From IMG/VR virus record IMGVR_UViG_3300021061_000023, positions 1 to 50,495 of that record: a stretch of 50,495 bases of DNA. One strand, written 5' to 3'. The translations under genes were made by a program, and so were the position numbers. Source of the DNA: a virus. Below are positions 32,633 through 38,790 of this stretch, in pieces; the stretch's first letter is position 1, and each line of letters starts with the position of its first letter. The notes beneath the pieces were generated by a model. That model was not told where the DNA came from. It made no database searches and was given only the letters and a program-made list of their open reading frames with translations.

Positions 32633-33460
32633 TTAGCGGATGTTGACGAACGGGGTTGCGCCGGGGCCGACGACCTGCGGCATCTGGCCATTCCACTTGG
32701 CGATGGCCTGCTGTTCCAGAACCTGCGGATTGGCGCGGAGGGCCTCGCCACGGAGGCGGTATGCTTCGGCGTCACCCTTGGCGATGGCGATCTTCTCCAG
32801 GGCTTGCGCCTCCGCCACTTTCACCTTGGCGGTGGCCGCGAGAACGTTCTGGTCGGCTTGGGTGCGCGACTTGATGCTTTCGAGGATCAGGTCGGGGAAG
32901 CGGATCGAGCCGATCCATTCCAGTTGGGAGATTGTCACCCCCTCCTTCGACCATTTGGTCTGGACGGTCTTGAGGGCGCGCTGGATCACCTGCTGACGCC
33001 CGCCAGCCAAAAGGTCATCGACGCCGACCTTCTCCGTTTCGGCGGCGATGGCGGCCCGCACGTCGTTGCGGATGGGTCCGTCGAGCAGTTGGGGAAAGCT
33101 GAGCCGGTACTTGGCGTACAGGGCTGGCGCGGCTCTCGGCTCGACCTTCAGGGTGGCGGCCACGTCGGCGGTCATGGGCAGGCCGGTGCGGTCGGTGAAG
33201 ACGATCTCTTCGTTTTCGTCGCCGTCGTCGGTCTTCTCGCGGGTGTAGGGGTAGGTCTTCTGGATCGTCGGATAGACCTCGATACGCTCCCCGATGCCGG
33301 TGGCGTGCCACCCGTTCGGCAAGGCTTCCTGCTGGACACCGGCGCCAGAGCCGAGGGTCTTCACCTTCACGCCGGCGTTGCCCGGCTCAACGGTCTTGCC
33401 GCAAGCGGCGGTGGAAAGCGCGGCGACACAGACGGCCGCCAGGATGATGGCTCGCTTCAT
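32633..33460 (-). CDS. SPFH/Band 7 lipoprotein
   Basis: A 275-aa protein from ATG 33460 with ribosome site aggaa. A lipoprotein signal peptide ends in STAAC (Cys about 20). The body is a Band 7/prohibitin-like domain (GNAGVKVKTLGSGAGV, TDRTGLPMTADVAATLKVEP) followed by the family's helical AKVKVAEAQALEKIAIAKGD (about 221-240), ending near the C-terminus in VVGPGATPFVNI. SPFH proteins form oligomeric membrane cages. Its operon partner is a two-helix membrane protein overlapping by 4 nt. Phage copies may protect or remodel the host envelope; that role is inferred. Confidence 0.84.
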   Translation of the reverse strand: MKRAIILAAVCVAALSTAACGKTVEPGNAGVKVKTLGSGAGVQQEALPNGWHATGIGERIEVYPTIQKTYPYTREKTDDGDENEEIVFTDRTGLPMTADVAATLKVEPRAAPALYAKYRLSFPQLLDGPIRNDVRAAIAAETEKVGVDDLLAGGRQQVIQRALKTVQTKWSKEGVTISQLEWIGSIRFPDLILESIKSRTQADQNVLAATAKVKVAEAQALEKIAIAKGDAEAYRLRGEALRANPQVLEQQAIAKWNGQMPQVVGPGATPFVNIR

Positions 33461-33693
33461 TGGTTCCTCGTAGGTTGGAAGTGCTTGGCGACGTCGCGGA
33501 ACATGACCAGGGCGACCCAGGCCAGACCGAGAACGCCGAACGCGGCGGCGGCAACAGCGCCGAACAGGCCGTAGTCGCTCGCCGAGCCCCAGAGGGGGCC
33601 AACGACGCCACGGAACAGGGTCATTGCGGCGGCGATCCAGAGGAGGGCGTAGGCCGCCCCCTTCGCCGCGCCGATGAACTGGCTTTCGTACAC
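33457..33693 (-). CDS. Two-helix membrane protein, partner of the SPFH gene
   Basis: A 78-aa protein starting with GTG 33693 after an aggaga ribosome site. It has two membrane helices (about 9-28 and 43-64) and a basic C-terminal tail (FRDVAKHFQPTRNQ). Its stop overlaps the SPFH start (ATGA), so expression is coupled. No family recognised. It could anchor or regulate the SPFH oligomer. Confidence 0.68.
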   Translation of the reverse strand: MYESQFIGAAKGAAYALLWIAAAMTLFRGVVGPLWGSASDYGLFGAVAAAAFGVLGLAWVALVMFRDVAKHFQPTRNQ

Positions 33694-33723
33694 GGGTGAT
33701 CTCCTGCGGCGACGGGGCGGGGG

Positions 33724-33773
33724 TTGCAAAATCGCCGTGACGTAGATATAAACGCGACGTTGATTTTGAGCAA
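33724..33773. promoter_or_regulatory. Face-to-face overlapping promoters with repeats
   Basis: Rightward: TTGCAA (33724-33729), 17 bp, TATAAA (33747-33752). Leftward: TTGCTC (33773-33768), 17 bp, TATATC (33750-33745). The two -10 boxes overlap, so only one direction can fire at a time. The 8-mer ACGTAGAT occurs at 33740-33747 and again at 33800-33807 over the regulator start codon, a possible operator pair. Confidence 0.6.
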
Positions 33774-33805
33774 TACATGCCGGAAGAAAAAACGACGCCA
33801 CGTAG

Positions 33806-34060
33806 ATGAGTTGTGCGACTCCCCCCGACGCGCTATCCGCTGCCCTGGTGAAGAACACGCCCTGGCAAGCGCGGCTGAAGGCTGCCGGCCTGACGCAGAA
33901 GCGTCTCGCCGCGCTGCTGGGCGTGGCTGAGAACACGATCTCCCGCCAGATGAAGGGGGATTGGGACGTGCCAGGCTATGTGGAGGCGTTCGTGGTCGCT
34001 TGGGAGGAAAGCCCCCCGGACGTCAGGGAGCGGGTCGCCAAGCGGCTGGGCAAGCCCTAG
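33806..34060 (+). CDS. Small HTH regulator
   Basis: An 84-aa protein with a Cro/C1-like helix-turn-helix (LKAAGLTQKRLAALLGVAEN then TISRQMKGDW, about 24-53). ATG 33806 is used; GTG 33848 just before the HTH is possible and would still give a complete fold. It is transcribed from the TATAAA promoter and faces the leftward SPFH operon. It could repress that operon and itself. It lacks any oligomerisation domain of a CI-type repressor. Confidence 0.7.
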   Translation: MSCATPPDALSAALVKNTPWQARLKAAGLTQKRLAALLGVAENTISRQMKGDWDVPGYVEAFVVAWEESPPDVRERVAKRLGKP

Positions 34061-34115
34061 ACCCGGGCAGAGCCTTCGAGGGCGTCGTGTCTTAGGTACC
34101 GGGCCACACGGCTGA

Positions 34116-34149
34116 GGTAAACTCGGTCAAAATCGGTAAACTCGATCAA
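34116..34149. repeat. Two 15-bp direct repeats
   Basis: ggtaaactcggtcaa (34116-34130) and ggtaaactcgatcaa (34135-34149) differ by one base and are 19 bp apart, immediately before a terminator. Possible protein-binding sites or a recombination remnant. Confidence 0.5.
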
Positions 34150-34177
34150 GCCCCTCGGTTCAGACCGGGGGGCTTTT
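34148..34177 (+). terminator. Intrinsic terminator
   Basis: A 12-bp stem with one G-T pair (34148-34159 and 34164-34175), loop TCAG, followed by TT to give a TTTT run. It ends transcription of the small HTH regulator and separates it from the leftward early genes. Confidence 0.75.
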
Positions 34178-34187
34178 CGCGTTTGGG

Positions 34188-34466
34188 CTAGGCGGTCTGC
34201 GCGTTCGGAGCGTCGTCATCCTCGTACAGGCGCTTGCCGGTCTCGTCTTCGATCCAGACCGTATAGCGCTCGTCGCCGCATTCGGACTCATGGTCATCGT
34301 CGCCGGCTGCTTGCGCGAAGAACAGGCCTCGGTTGCAGTCACAAGACCAGTTGCCCATGTCCCAAATGAACTCGGCAGCCTCTAGGTCTTCCGCAAACCA
34401 AAGGTCGCGGTCAGTCAGGGAGCGAACCTCGGCCGTCGTGTTGTCGCGGATGAAGACCGTGGTCAT
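34188..34466 (-). CDS. Hypothetical acidic protein
   Basis: A 92-aa acidic protein (TTVFIRDNTTAEVRSLTDRD, then WSCDCNRGLFFAQ and ERYTVWIEDETGKRLYED). Conserved-looking Cys and aromatic residues suggest a small beta domain. ATG 34466 overlaps the stop of the HD-domain gene (ATGA). It is the last gene of the leftward early operon. No family known to me. Confidence 0.7.
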   Translation of the reverse strand: MTTVFIRDNTTAEVRSLTDRDLWFAEDLEAAEFIWDMGNWSCDCNRGLFFAQAAGDDDHESECGDERYTVWIEDETGKRLYEDDDAPNAQTA

Positions 34467-34906
34467 GCTGCGGCTTTTGTCAGGCCAGCAAGGACGGCGA
34501 TGTTCCGCTGATATTTCCAGAACCGCTTGTGGTCCTTCTGGGTCGGGTTGGGAATGCGGGACAGGTCGGCGTTGTCCTGCAGGTCCGCCATCTTCACGAT
34601 GCGGGCGATGGGGTTGCGGGACACGCGCTTGATGAAGGCGCCATAGGCCTCGCCATCGCGGCGGGTCAGGGCCTCGACGGCTTCGATCACTGGCGCGGAG
34701 AAGCCTTCGCGTGCGAGGTCGGCAGCGGTTACGTCGGTGTCCTCCAAGACGTCGTGCAGGACCGCCGCGATGCGCGCCTCGTCCCCGTCAACGTCGATGG
34801 CAAACATGACGCGGAGCGGATGGAGGATGTACGGCGCACCGCCATTGTCCACTTGGCCAGCGTGGGCGGTGACCGCAATCTGAATGGCGCGCTCCAGGCT
34901 GCTCAT
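34463..34906 (-). CDS. HD-domain (p)ppGpp hydrolase-like protein (RSH/MESH1-type)
   Basis: A 147-aa protein starting MSSLERAIQIAVTAHAGQVD. The RSH hydrolase motifs are visible: H in TAHAGQ and GGAPYILHPLRVMF (about 14-37), the HD pair in AAVLHDVLEDTDVT (about 50-63) and the distal D in IVKMADLQDNADL (about 109-121). No synthetase or TGS domain, so it is a stand-alone hydrolase of the small alarmone hydrolase kind. It could lower host (p)ppGpp during infection (inference). It overlaps both neighbours by 4 nt. Confidence 0.82.
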   Translation of the reverse strand: MSSLERAIQIAVTAHAGQVDNGGAPYILHPLRVMFAIDVDGDEARIAAVLHDVLEDTDVTAADLAREGFSAPVIEAVEALTRRDGEAYGAFIKRVSRNPIARIVKMADLQDNADLSRIPNPTQKDHKRFWKYQRNIAVLAGLTKAAA

Positions 34907-35199
34907 GCTGCGGCTTCTGTCTTGCTGGGGTGGGATAGGATGTGGTCGATGACCCTGACGAAAGCCTCCGCTACAATTCCCTCGCTGATGAAGAAATCGG
35001 GGTTGCTGTCGGCGGCAGCGGCCACAGCCTCCGCCCCCGGCTCCCGTAGAGCGGTGAGGATGGGCGCGATCATGTGTCGATAGGCCGGCCATGCGCCGTT
35101 GACGTACTTCTGCACGACAGGCTGTTCGGCCTTGCCGTGTTTGAGGCAGTCGGCCAGACAGGCCGCCCGCGCCAGCCGTTCGATCACCGGGTTTTCCAT
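34903..35199 (-). CDS. Hypothetical helical protein
   Basis: A 98-aa alpha-helical protein (ENPVIERLARAACLADCLKH, then DFFISEGIVAEAFVRVIDHI). ATG 35199 has caggag 10 bases upstream. It is coupled to the alarmone hydrolase-like gene by a 4-nt overlap. No motif recognised. Confidence 0.68.
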   Translation of the reverse strand: MENPVIERLARAACLADCLKHGKAEQPVVQKYVNGAWPAYRHMIAPILTALREPGAEAVAAAADSNPDFFISEGIVAEAFVRVIDHILSHPSKTEAAA

Positions 35200-35200
35200 G

Positions 35201-35482
35201 TTAGGCCAACTCCTGGATAGCGACGGCCCTGGCGGCGAGACCTTGACGCAATACGTCGCGGAGTGCGTCGCCTAGGCTCGATGGGTGGCCGATATCGGCA
35301 TGGAAGCCGTCGTCGAACCCCTCGATCGCGAGGAGCGGTCGATCGTCCCACTGGAAGTCTGGTCCTGCGCTAGCGTGACAAGAGACGGAGCATTTGCCCA
35401 ACGAGAACCACCAGCCCGGAAGGGCGGCCTGGAACTCGTCGATGGCGGCTCGGAGGTCGTCGGTTTCGCCGGGCGTTTCCAT
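35201..35482 (-). CDS. Hypothetical protein, first gene of a leaderless operon
   Basis: A 93-aa acidic protein (METPGETDDLRAAIDEFQAA start, then GWWFSLGKCSVSCHASAGPD). ATG 35482 is chosen because a promoter element conserved with 31.1 kb ends five bases before it. A GTG at 35497 is in frame but lies within that element. It is followed closely by the helical protein and alarmone hydrolase-like genes, which share the transcript. Confidence 0.68.
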   Translation of the reverse strand: METPGETDDLRAAIDEFQAALPGWWFSLGKCSVSCHASAGPDFQWDDRPLLAIEGFDDGFHADIGHPSSLGDALRDVLRQGLAARAVAIQELA

Positions 35483-35487
35483 ACCCA

Positions 35488-35516
35488 AGAATCCCACGAA
35501 AACCCTTGAGATTCAA
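35488..35516 (-). promoter_or_regulatory. Likely leaderless promoter, copy 2
   Basis: On the minus strand: -35 TTGAAT (35516-35511), 17-bp spacer, -10-like GATTCT (35493-35488), TGGGT, ATG. The stretch TTTCGTGGGA inside the spacer and the start ATGGAAA are the same as in the copy at 31138-31166. Confidence 0.55.
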
Positions 35517-35757
35517 GCAAAAGCGGGCGATATTAGCCGGGCTGCGGCGGCGGGGAAGGACCCGCTACCGGATGGCTCAGACCCGAGCCGGCTGCCCGCA
35601 CCAGGCATATCGAAAGATGTGCGACGGCGCGACCCGAAAGGGAGGGGGCAGACGGTAGCCATGGCGCGCGCGCCGCCTACACGTCGGGAGCCGGTATCAA
35701 GCCCGGCCCGCAGCATCTTCCCTCGCCAAGCCCTACGCGACCAACTACCGTCCCAAC
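35517..35757. other. Divergent intergenic region with possible RNA structure
   Basis: No gene seen in this 241-bp gap. It contains gcgggcg (35523-35529) paired with tgcccgc followed by accagg, inner stems gcggg/cccgc and ggctc/gagcc, and a GGCGCGCGCGCC palindrome (35663-35674). A promoter for the rightward gene at 35758 should be here but is not evident. Confidence 0.35.
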
Positions 35758-35991
35758 ATGGATGAATTAGAGCGCAGACTGGCCGCCCTGGAACTCTGGG
35801 CCATCGAGGTCGGCAGCTTCATAGAGCCCCAGCACCTTGCCGACGCGGCCCGTTCAATCCGCTCCTGCATTGACACCGTAGACCCCGAAGAGCGGGATAT
35901 CCGCATGGGAGCGTTAGGGCTTATCGAGGACGCTCAACGCCGCTGGGCGCCGCCTGCCGAGGGGCTGTGTGTTCCTGGGGAAGACCCGTAG
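35758..35991 (+). CDS. Hypothetical small helical protein
   Basis: A 77-aa protein (MDELERRLAALELWAIEVGS, then PQHLADAARSIRSCIDTVDP) with a leucine-rich N-terminal helix able to form a coiled coil. It is transcribed opposite to its neighbours and stops 8 bp from the convergent gene at 36000. Low similarity to anything I know; coding potential looks real. Confidence 0.55.
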   Translation: MDELERRLAALELWAIEVGSFIEPQHLADAARSIRSCIDTVDPEERDIRMGALGLIEDAQRRWAPPAEGLCVPGEDP

Positions 35992-35999
35992 ACTGGCGG

Positions 36000-36583
36000 T
36001 CATCTGCCGATGTCCGTGAGGTAGTCGATTGCCGCTTCGTGGCGGGCTTTGATGTCAGCCTTCTCGAAGGGATCTAGGCGGAAGCCTTCAGGGGCGTCGC
36101 ACTCGTTCAGCAGGTAGGTGACGGCGCGGGTGAGGCCCTCAAGGTGATCCGCACCCCCTGCCGCATTGGATGCTCGGAACCCCGCCTCAAAGGCTGCCCA
36201 CAGCGCGCGTCTGGAGTGGCCGGGATAGCTCGCCTGACGACAGGCGTTCTCAAAGTCGTCTGTCGCTGCGTAGGCGCACCATGCAAGCTTCACGGGCTCG
36301 TCCGGACGATGGCCGTTGCCCGCCCCGTCACTTCCCGTCTGCGTGTTCGCAGGCTCAGGGCGTCGTTCGCCATGGCTGTTCATGCCGCACTCAGGGCAGT
36401 GCTGGCCGGGGACGACCTGCGTGCAGAAGTAGTTGTCGGCGTATCCGTCTCCGCGCCGGTACTTGTGACCGCAATGCTCGCAGCCGCAGATGAAGGAGAA
36501 GTCGTTCCGATATTGATCCCACTCCTGGTCAGTGGGATCGGTCGCGGCGGGACTGAGGCTGGCGGGAGTTGGAGCGCGCTCAT
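36000..36583 (-). pseudogene. Zinc-ribbon protein with an apparent 1-nt frameshift near its start
   Basis: The frame ending at 36000 is open to about 36630 but has no start codon before ATG 36383. That upstream part encodes EWDQYRNDFSFICGCEHCGH, then YFCTQVVPGQHCPECG, a convincing four-to-six-Cys zinc ribbon. ATG 36583, overlapping the previous stop, begins in the adjacent frame (MSALQL). Adding one C to the ctcccg run at about 36563-36568 would give a single natural protein MSALQLPASLSPAATDPTDQ onwards of about 194 aa. It may be a sequencing error, a real mutation or programmed shifting. The intact part from 36383 is 127 aa. Confidence 0.6.
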
Positions 36584-36610
36584 GCTTTACCCGTGGCGCG
36601 GGAGATGGCG
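36565..36610. repeat. 46-bp gene-end repeat, copy 1
   Basis: Matches 49031-49076 with a single base difference. It encodes the AISRATGKA end of one gene and the M(S/N)ALQL start of the next. Confidence 0.85.
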
Positions 36611-36771
36611 ACTTCGGCTTTGCGAATGAACGTCATGCCCTCGCGGGCGATTGCGGGGGTGGTGCTCAGCAGGGCGAAGCGGAACAGTTCCTTGACCTCG
36701 CGAAGGCTCTCCACCAGATCGGCGATCAGCTCGTCCTTCTCCCCTTGCGAGCGCTCTTTGGGCGTAGTCAT
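36580..36771 (-). CDS. Small protein sharing both ends with the 49.05-kb gene
   Basis: A 63-aa protein (MTTPKERSQGEKDELIADLV, then a helix and AISRATGKA at the end). Its ERSQGEK start and AISRATGKA end are identical to those of the protein at 49046-49228, while the middle is unrelated. It overlaps both neighbours by 4 nt. No functional motif recognised. Confidence 0.7.
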   Translation of the reverse strand: MTTPKERSQGEKDELIADLVESLREVKELFRFALLSTTPAIAREGMTFIRKAEVAISRATGKA

Positions 36772-36989
36772 GGGGCGGTCTTCTTGACGGCAGCGGCGAC
36801 CGCATCCCGATCCAGCCACAGCACCAAGCCGAGCATCTTCGTCCCCTTGAGGTCGATGGGCTGCCCCGTCCCAAAGGTGATCTTCGTGCCCTTCTTCTCG
36901 CTGTAATTCAGGTCGATGGCGCACTGGTCGAGGTTCTGAAACTGGACGTTGTCATCGCCGACGGCGAGAATGAGTTCGGACATTTTCAT
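36768..36989 (-). CDS. Hypothetical small protein
   Basis: A 73-aa protein (MKMSELILAVGDDNVQFQNL, then KKGTKITFGTGQPIDL). Strong ribosome site gggaggaa precedes ATG 36989 and lies within a 30-bp block repeated at 49.24 kb. A second ATG at 36983 is in frame. Probably a small beta protein. It overlaps both neighbours by 4 nt. Confidence 0.72.
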   Translation of the reverse strand: MKMSELILAVGDDNVQFQNLDQCAIDLNYSEKKGTKITFGTGQPIDLKGTKMLGLVLWLDRDAVAAAVKKTAP

Positions 36990-37225
36990 TGGGGGTTCCT
37001 CCCGGGACTGAGGCTGGCGTCTGCGCGGCGCTCCTCTTGGTCGCTGCCACTTGGCTTCGGCGTGTTTGTAGGGGCGCACCAAGGGCACGGTTCGGTGCGC
37101 CAAGCGGCCTCGGCATGGTCGAACCATCCGATCTCACCCCGACCATTGCAGGCCTCGCACACCCGCTTCTTCCGCCGGGGCTTCGGCCTGATACCCATCG
37201 CGGGTTTCCACAGATGATTGCTCAC
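36986..37225 (-). CDS. Zinc-finger microprotein, DnaJ-like CxxCxGxG
   Basis: A 79-aa protein with CEACNGRGEIGW and EPCPWC (about 23-50), the paired CxxC arrangement of DnaJ-type or other zinc ribbons. The C-terminal 25 residues are basic, proline-containing and encoded by DNA that is repeated elsewhere in the early region. It starts MSNHLWKPAM and overlaps the XRE gene's stop by 4 nt. It could bind nucleic acid or a host protein. Confidence 0.7.
   Translation of the reverse strand: MSNHLWKPAMGIRPKPRRKKRVCEACNGRGEIGWFDHAEAAWRTEPCPWCAPTNTPKPSGSDQEERRADASLSPGRNPQ
36994..37023. repeat. 30-bp start-region repeat, copy 1
   Basis: Identical to 49230-49259. On the minus strand it ends gggaggaacc and supplies the ribosome site for the gene starting at 36989. 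Confidence 0.85.
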
Positions 37226-37461
37226 GGCACCAGCTCCCTCATTGGGACCTCAAGAAAGTCGGCGATCTTGCGGAGCCGGGAGACGGGCAGATCGGAGCGC
37301 CCGCACTCGATGTTGGCGACCTGTGCCCGCGACAAACCGGCAGCGCTCGCCACTTCGTCCTGCGTTTTTCGCTTGGCCTTGCGGGCCGCCTGGATAAACA
37401 GGCCGACGTGAGCCTTCTCGATGGGCAGATCACCCGTGCCGTCGCAGTAGGGGCACTTCAT
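37222..37461 (-). CDS. XRE-family regulator with N-terminal zinc knuckle
   Basis: A 79-aa protein. CPYCDGTG (about 3-10) is followed by a Cro/C1-type HTH (FIQAARKAKRKTQDEVASAA, then GLSRAQVANIECGRSDLPVS, about 22-61). ATG 37461 overlaps the previous stop (ATGA). The CxxCxGxG half-site plus HTH is an uncommon combination. As part of the early operon it may be a Cro-like or middle-gene regulator; its operator is not identified. Confidence 0.78.
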   Translation of the reverse strand: MKCPYCDGTGDLPIEKAHVGLFIQAARKAKRKTQDEVASAAGLSRAQVANIECGRSDLPVSRLRKIADFLEVPMRELVP

Positions 37462-37718
37462 GGCCGCTCACCGACGCGAAGGTGAACCTCGTCGCGGACG
37501 TTTCTCCCGCATACCAGACACCCATGCTCATCGCCGGGGTCGACAACATGGATGTGCCGCTTGACCCGCAGGGCTTCCTCTATTGCCGCCACGACAGCAT
37601 CCGCCTCACTGGCGGCGAGGACGTGGTCAAACGCGACGGCAATGGTGTGGGTGTCGCGCCGATAGCAAGTGAAGGCTTCCGGATTATAGGCCGACGCCGG
37701 TGCGAGGCTCACAGCCAC
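37458..37718 (-). CDS. Hypothetical protein with CxxC motif
   Basis: An 86-aa protein with GTG start (VAVSLAPASAYNPEAFTCYR), a helix (ASEADAVVAAIEEALRVKRH) and CLVCGRNVRDEVHLRVG at the end. It overlaps the neighbouring membrane protein gene by 10 nt and the XRE gene by 4 nt. The single CxxC may pair with another protein's cysteines. No family known. Confidence 0.66.
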   Translation of the reverse strand: MAVSLAPASAYNPEAFTCYRRDTHTIAVAFDHVLAASEADAVVAAIEEALRVKRHIHVVDPGDEHGCLVCGRNVRDEVHLRVGERP

Positions 37719-37906
37719 ACCATCACGATCACGCCAAGCGCCGCAATGAGTTCACCGCCAGCGCGGGCCATAGAGCGCCAGTGGTCGCCGACGGAACCGT
37801 ACTGTACCTCGGTCGCTAGCAGGCTGTGGGTTCGCTGTGCCCCGTAGATCACGAAGGCGCTGGCGGCGATCTTGGCGATGATGAGAAGCCAATTGATGGC
37901 GGTCAT
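37709..37906 (-). CDS. Small two-helix membrane protein
   Basis: A 65-aa protein (MTAINWLLIIAKIAASAFVI start) with membrane helices at about 4-22 and 48-64 and a soluble loop. ATG 37906 has tggag upstream and overlaps the previous stop by 4 nt. As an early-expressed membrane protein it could be involved in superinfection exclusion; this is a guess from topology. Confidence 0.62.
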   Translation of the reverse strand: MTAINWLLIIAKIAASAFVIYGAQRTHSLLATEVQYGSVGDHWRSMARAGGELIAALGVIVMVWL

Positions 37907-38172
37907 TTCGGCTGCTCCAGCAGGTCTCGCGCCAGCCGCGCTTGAAGGTCCACCACGCCGCCAAGAGCCGTGTGGCGATGCTCTGTCATGCCTCGCCCGG
38001 CGTACCCGCTGCCGACCGCCGTTACCCGCTCACCATCGAGTTGAACAGTGGTGACCGCTATGCCGTGGAAGTCGCCGTCGCGAGCCGATTGGAGCATCCG
38101 CTGGCAGAAGCGCACGACCTCTTCGTCGGCTGTGGCTACTGGCTCATTCTCTACCAAGTGCACGGTGTTCAT
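37903..38172 (-). CDS. Hypothetical protein, first gene of a leftward operon
   Basis: An 89-aa protein (MNTVHLVENEPVATADEEVV, then GIAVTTVQLDGERVTAVGSG). The central part looks like a short beta domain followed by a helix (VDLQARLARDLLEQ). Its ribosome site ggag lies inside operator arm 1 at 38.18 kb, so repressor binding would block both transcription and the first gene's initiation region. It starts the operon running to about 36.0 kb. Confidence 0.68.
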   Translation of the reverse strand: MNTVHLVENEPVATADEEVVRFCQRMLQSARDGDFHGIAVTTVQLDGERVTAVGSGYAGRGMTEHRHTALGGVVDLQARLARDLLEQPK

Positions 38173-38175
38173 TGG

Positions 38176-38272
38176 CTATCTCCGATATCGTAGTTGAACT
38201 CTACACCCATCCCTGTTAGGGTCAACCACGATATCGGAGATAGAGATATTTTGACCGCAACCGCGATATCGC
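38176..38272. promoter_or_regulatory. Divergent promoter with three CGATATCG operators
   Basis: A 22-bp inverted repeat with one mismatch (38176-38197 and 38222-38243) brackets two overlapping promoters: rightward TTGAAC (38194-38199), 17 bp, TAGGGT (38217-38222); leftward TTGACC (38225-38220), 16 bp, TAGAGT (38203-38198). CGATATCG occurs at 38183-38190, 38229-38236 and 38264-38271, the last as the 10-bp palindrome GCGATATCGC inside the rightward gene. This is a typical early-gene switch. Confidence 0.78.
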
Positions 38273-38499
38273 TCACAACGCTCCCGATGCCGGGGCCAAA
38301 GCCGCAAGACCTAGAAGACATCCTCGGGCGGTATCCGCGCGGGACAAAGGAGCGAATTGCCCGGCTGCTCGGCGAGGGGGCGCCCAAGGGCGCGCAGGCC
38401 GAATTGCTACGCGAGGCCCTGGAGAGGGAGCTAAGGCGGAGGGAGCGGCACGCGAAGCTCAAAGCCCTCGCCAAGCCTAGAACCCATCCCGCAGGTTGA
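38251..38499 (+). CDS. Small basic regulator at the operator region
   Basis: An 82-aa protein from TTG 38251, which has ggag upstream; ATG 38287 (MPGPKPQDLEDILGRYPRGT) is the alternative. It is basic and helical (RIARLLGEGAPKGAQAELLR, then REALERELRRRERHAKLKAL). The arrangement of a short strand followed by helices is compatible with a ribbon-helix-helix DNA-binding protein, but not diagnostic. Its position next to three palindromes makes it the likely protein acting there. Confidence 0.62.
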   Translation: MTATAISLTTLPMPGPKPQDLEDILGRYPRGTKERIARLLGEGAPKGAQAELLREALERELRRRERHAKLKALAKPRTHPAG

Positions 38500-38749
38500 T
38501 GAGCGGCGTTCCTGGCGCGGCGTTGGCGGAGAAGAACACCCGCCCGGGGCAGTCACCCTTGCACCTGGGCCGCCTGTTCCACAGCGAGTAGTTCTCGCCC
38601 TTCTCGGCAATGATCGCATCAAGATCGACAGGCCAGACCGTCTTGCACCGTGAGCAGTAGGCGGTGACCGTGCACCCGCGCTCAACGCCCTCTTTCAGGA
38701 GGCCTACGGTAGAGGACCACAGGGGGATGGTGGCGGAGGGGGTTCGCAT
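38477..38749 (-). CDS. Zinc-ribbon protein
   Basis: A 90-aa protein with CTVTAYCSRC (about 26-35), WPVDLDAIIAEKGENYSLW and RCKGDCPGRVFF (about 62-73): CxxC plus CxxxC, a probable zinc ribbon of the kind common in phage early regions. ATG 38749 is used. It is convergent with the regulator at 38251, overlapping by 23 bp. Confidence 0.72.
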   Translation of the reverse strand: MRTPSATIPLWSSTVGLLKEGVERGCTVTAYCSRCKTVWPVDLDAIIAEKGENYSLWNRRPRCKGDCPGRVFFSANAAPGTPLINLRDGF

Positions 38750-38790
38750 CCCCCGGCTTATGCCTTGGAGAACGGGAGGGGAACAAGGGG

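Noticed and set aside
32512-32775. Minus-strand frame overlapping the terminator after the spanins
   Set aside because: It is basic and serine/proline-rich, overlaps the terminator and the SPFH gene, and has no ribosome site.
35523-35607. Possible tRNA ending in A-CCA
   Set aside because: The closing 7-bp stem and CCA look right, but there is no T-loop consensus, no D-arm and no 5-bp anticodon arm with a 7-base loop, so it is kept only as a structured region.
35663-35674. GGCGCGCGCGCC palindrome as an operator
   Set aside because: Alternating GC palindromes of this length are expected by chance in such G+C-rich DNA and no repeat of it was seen nearby.
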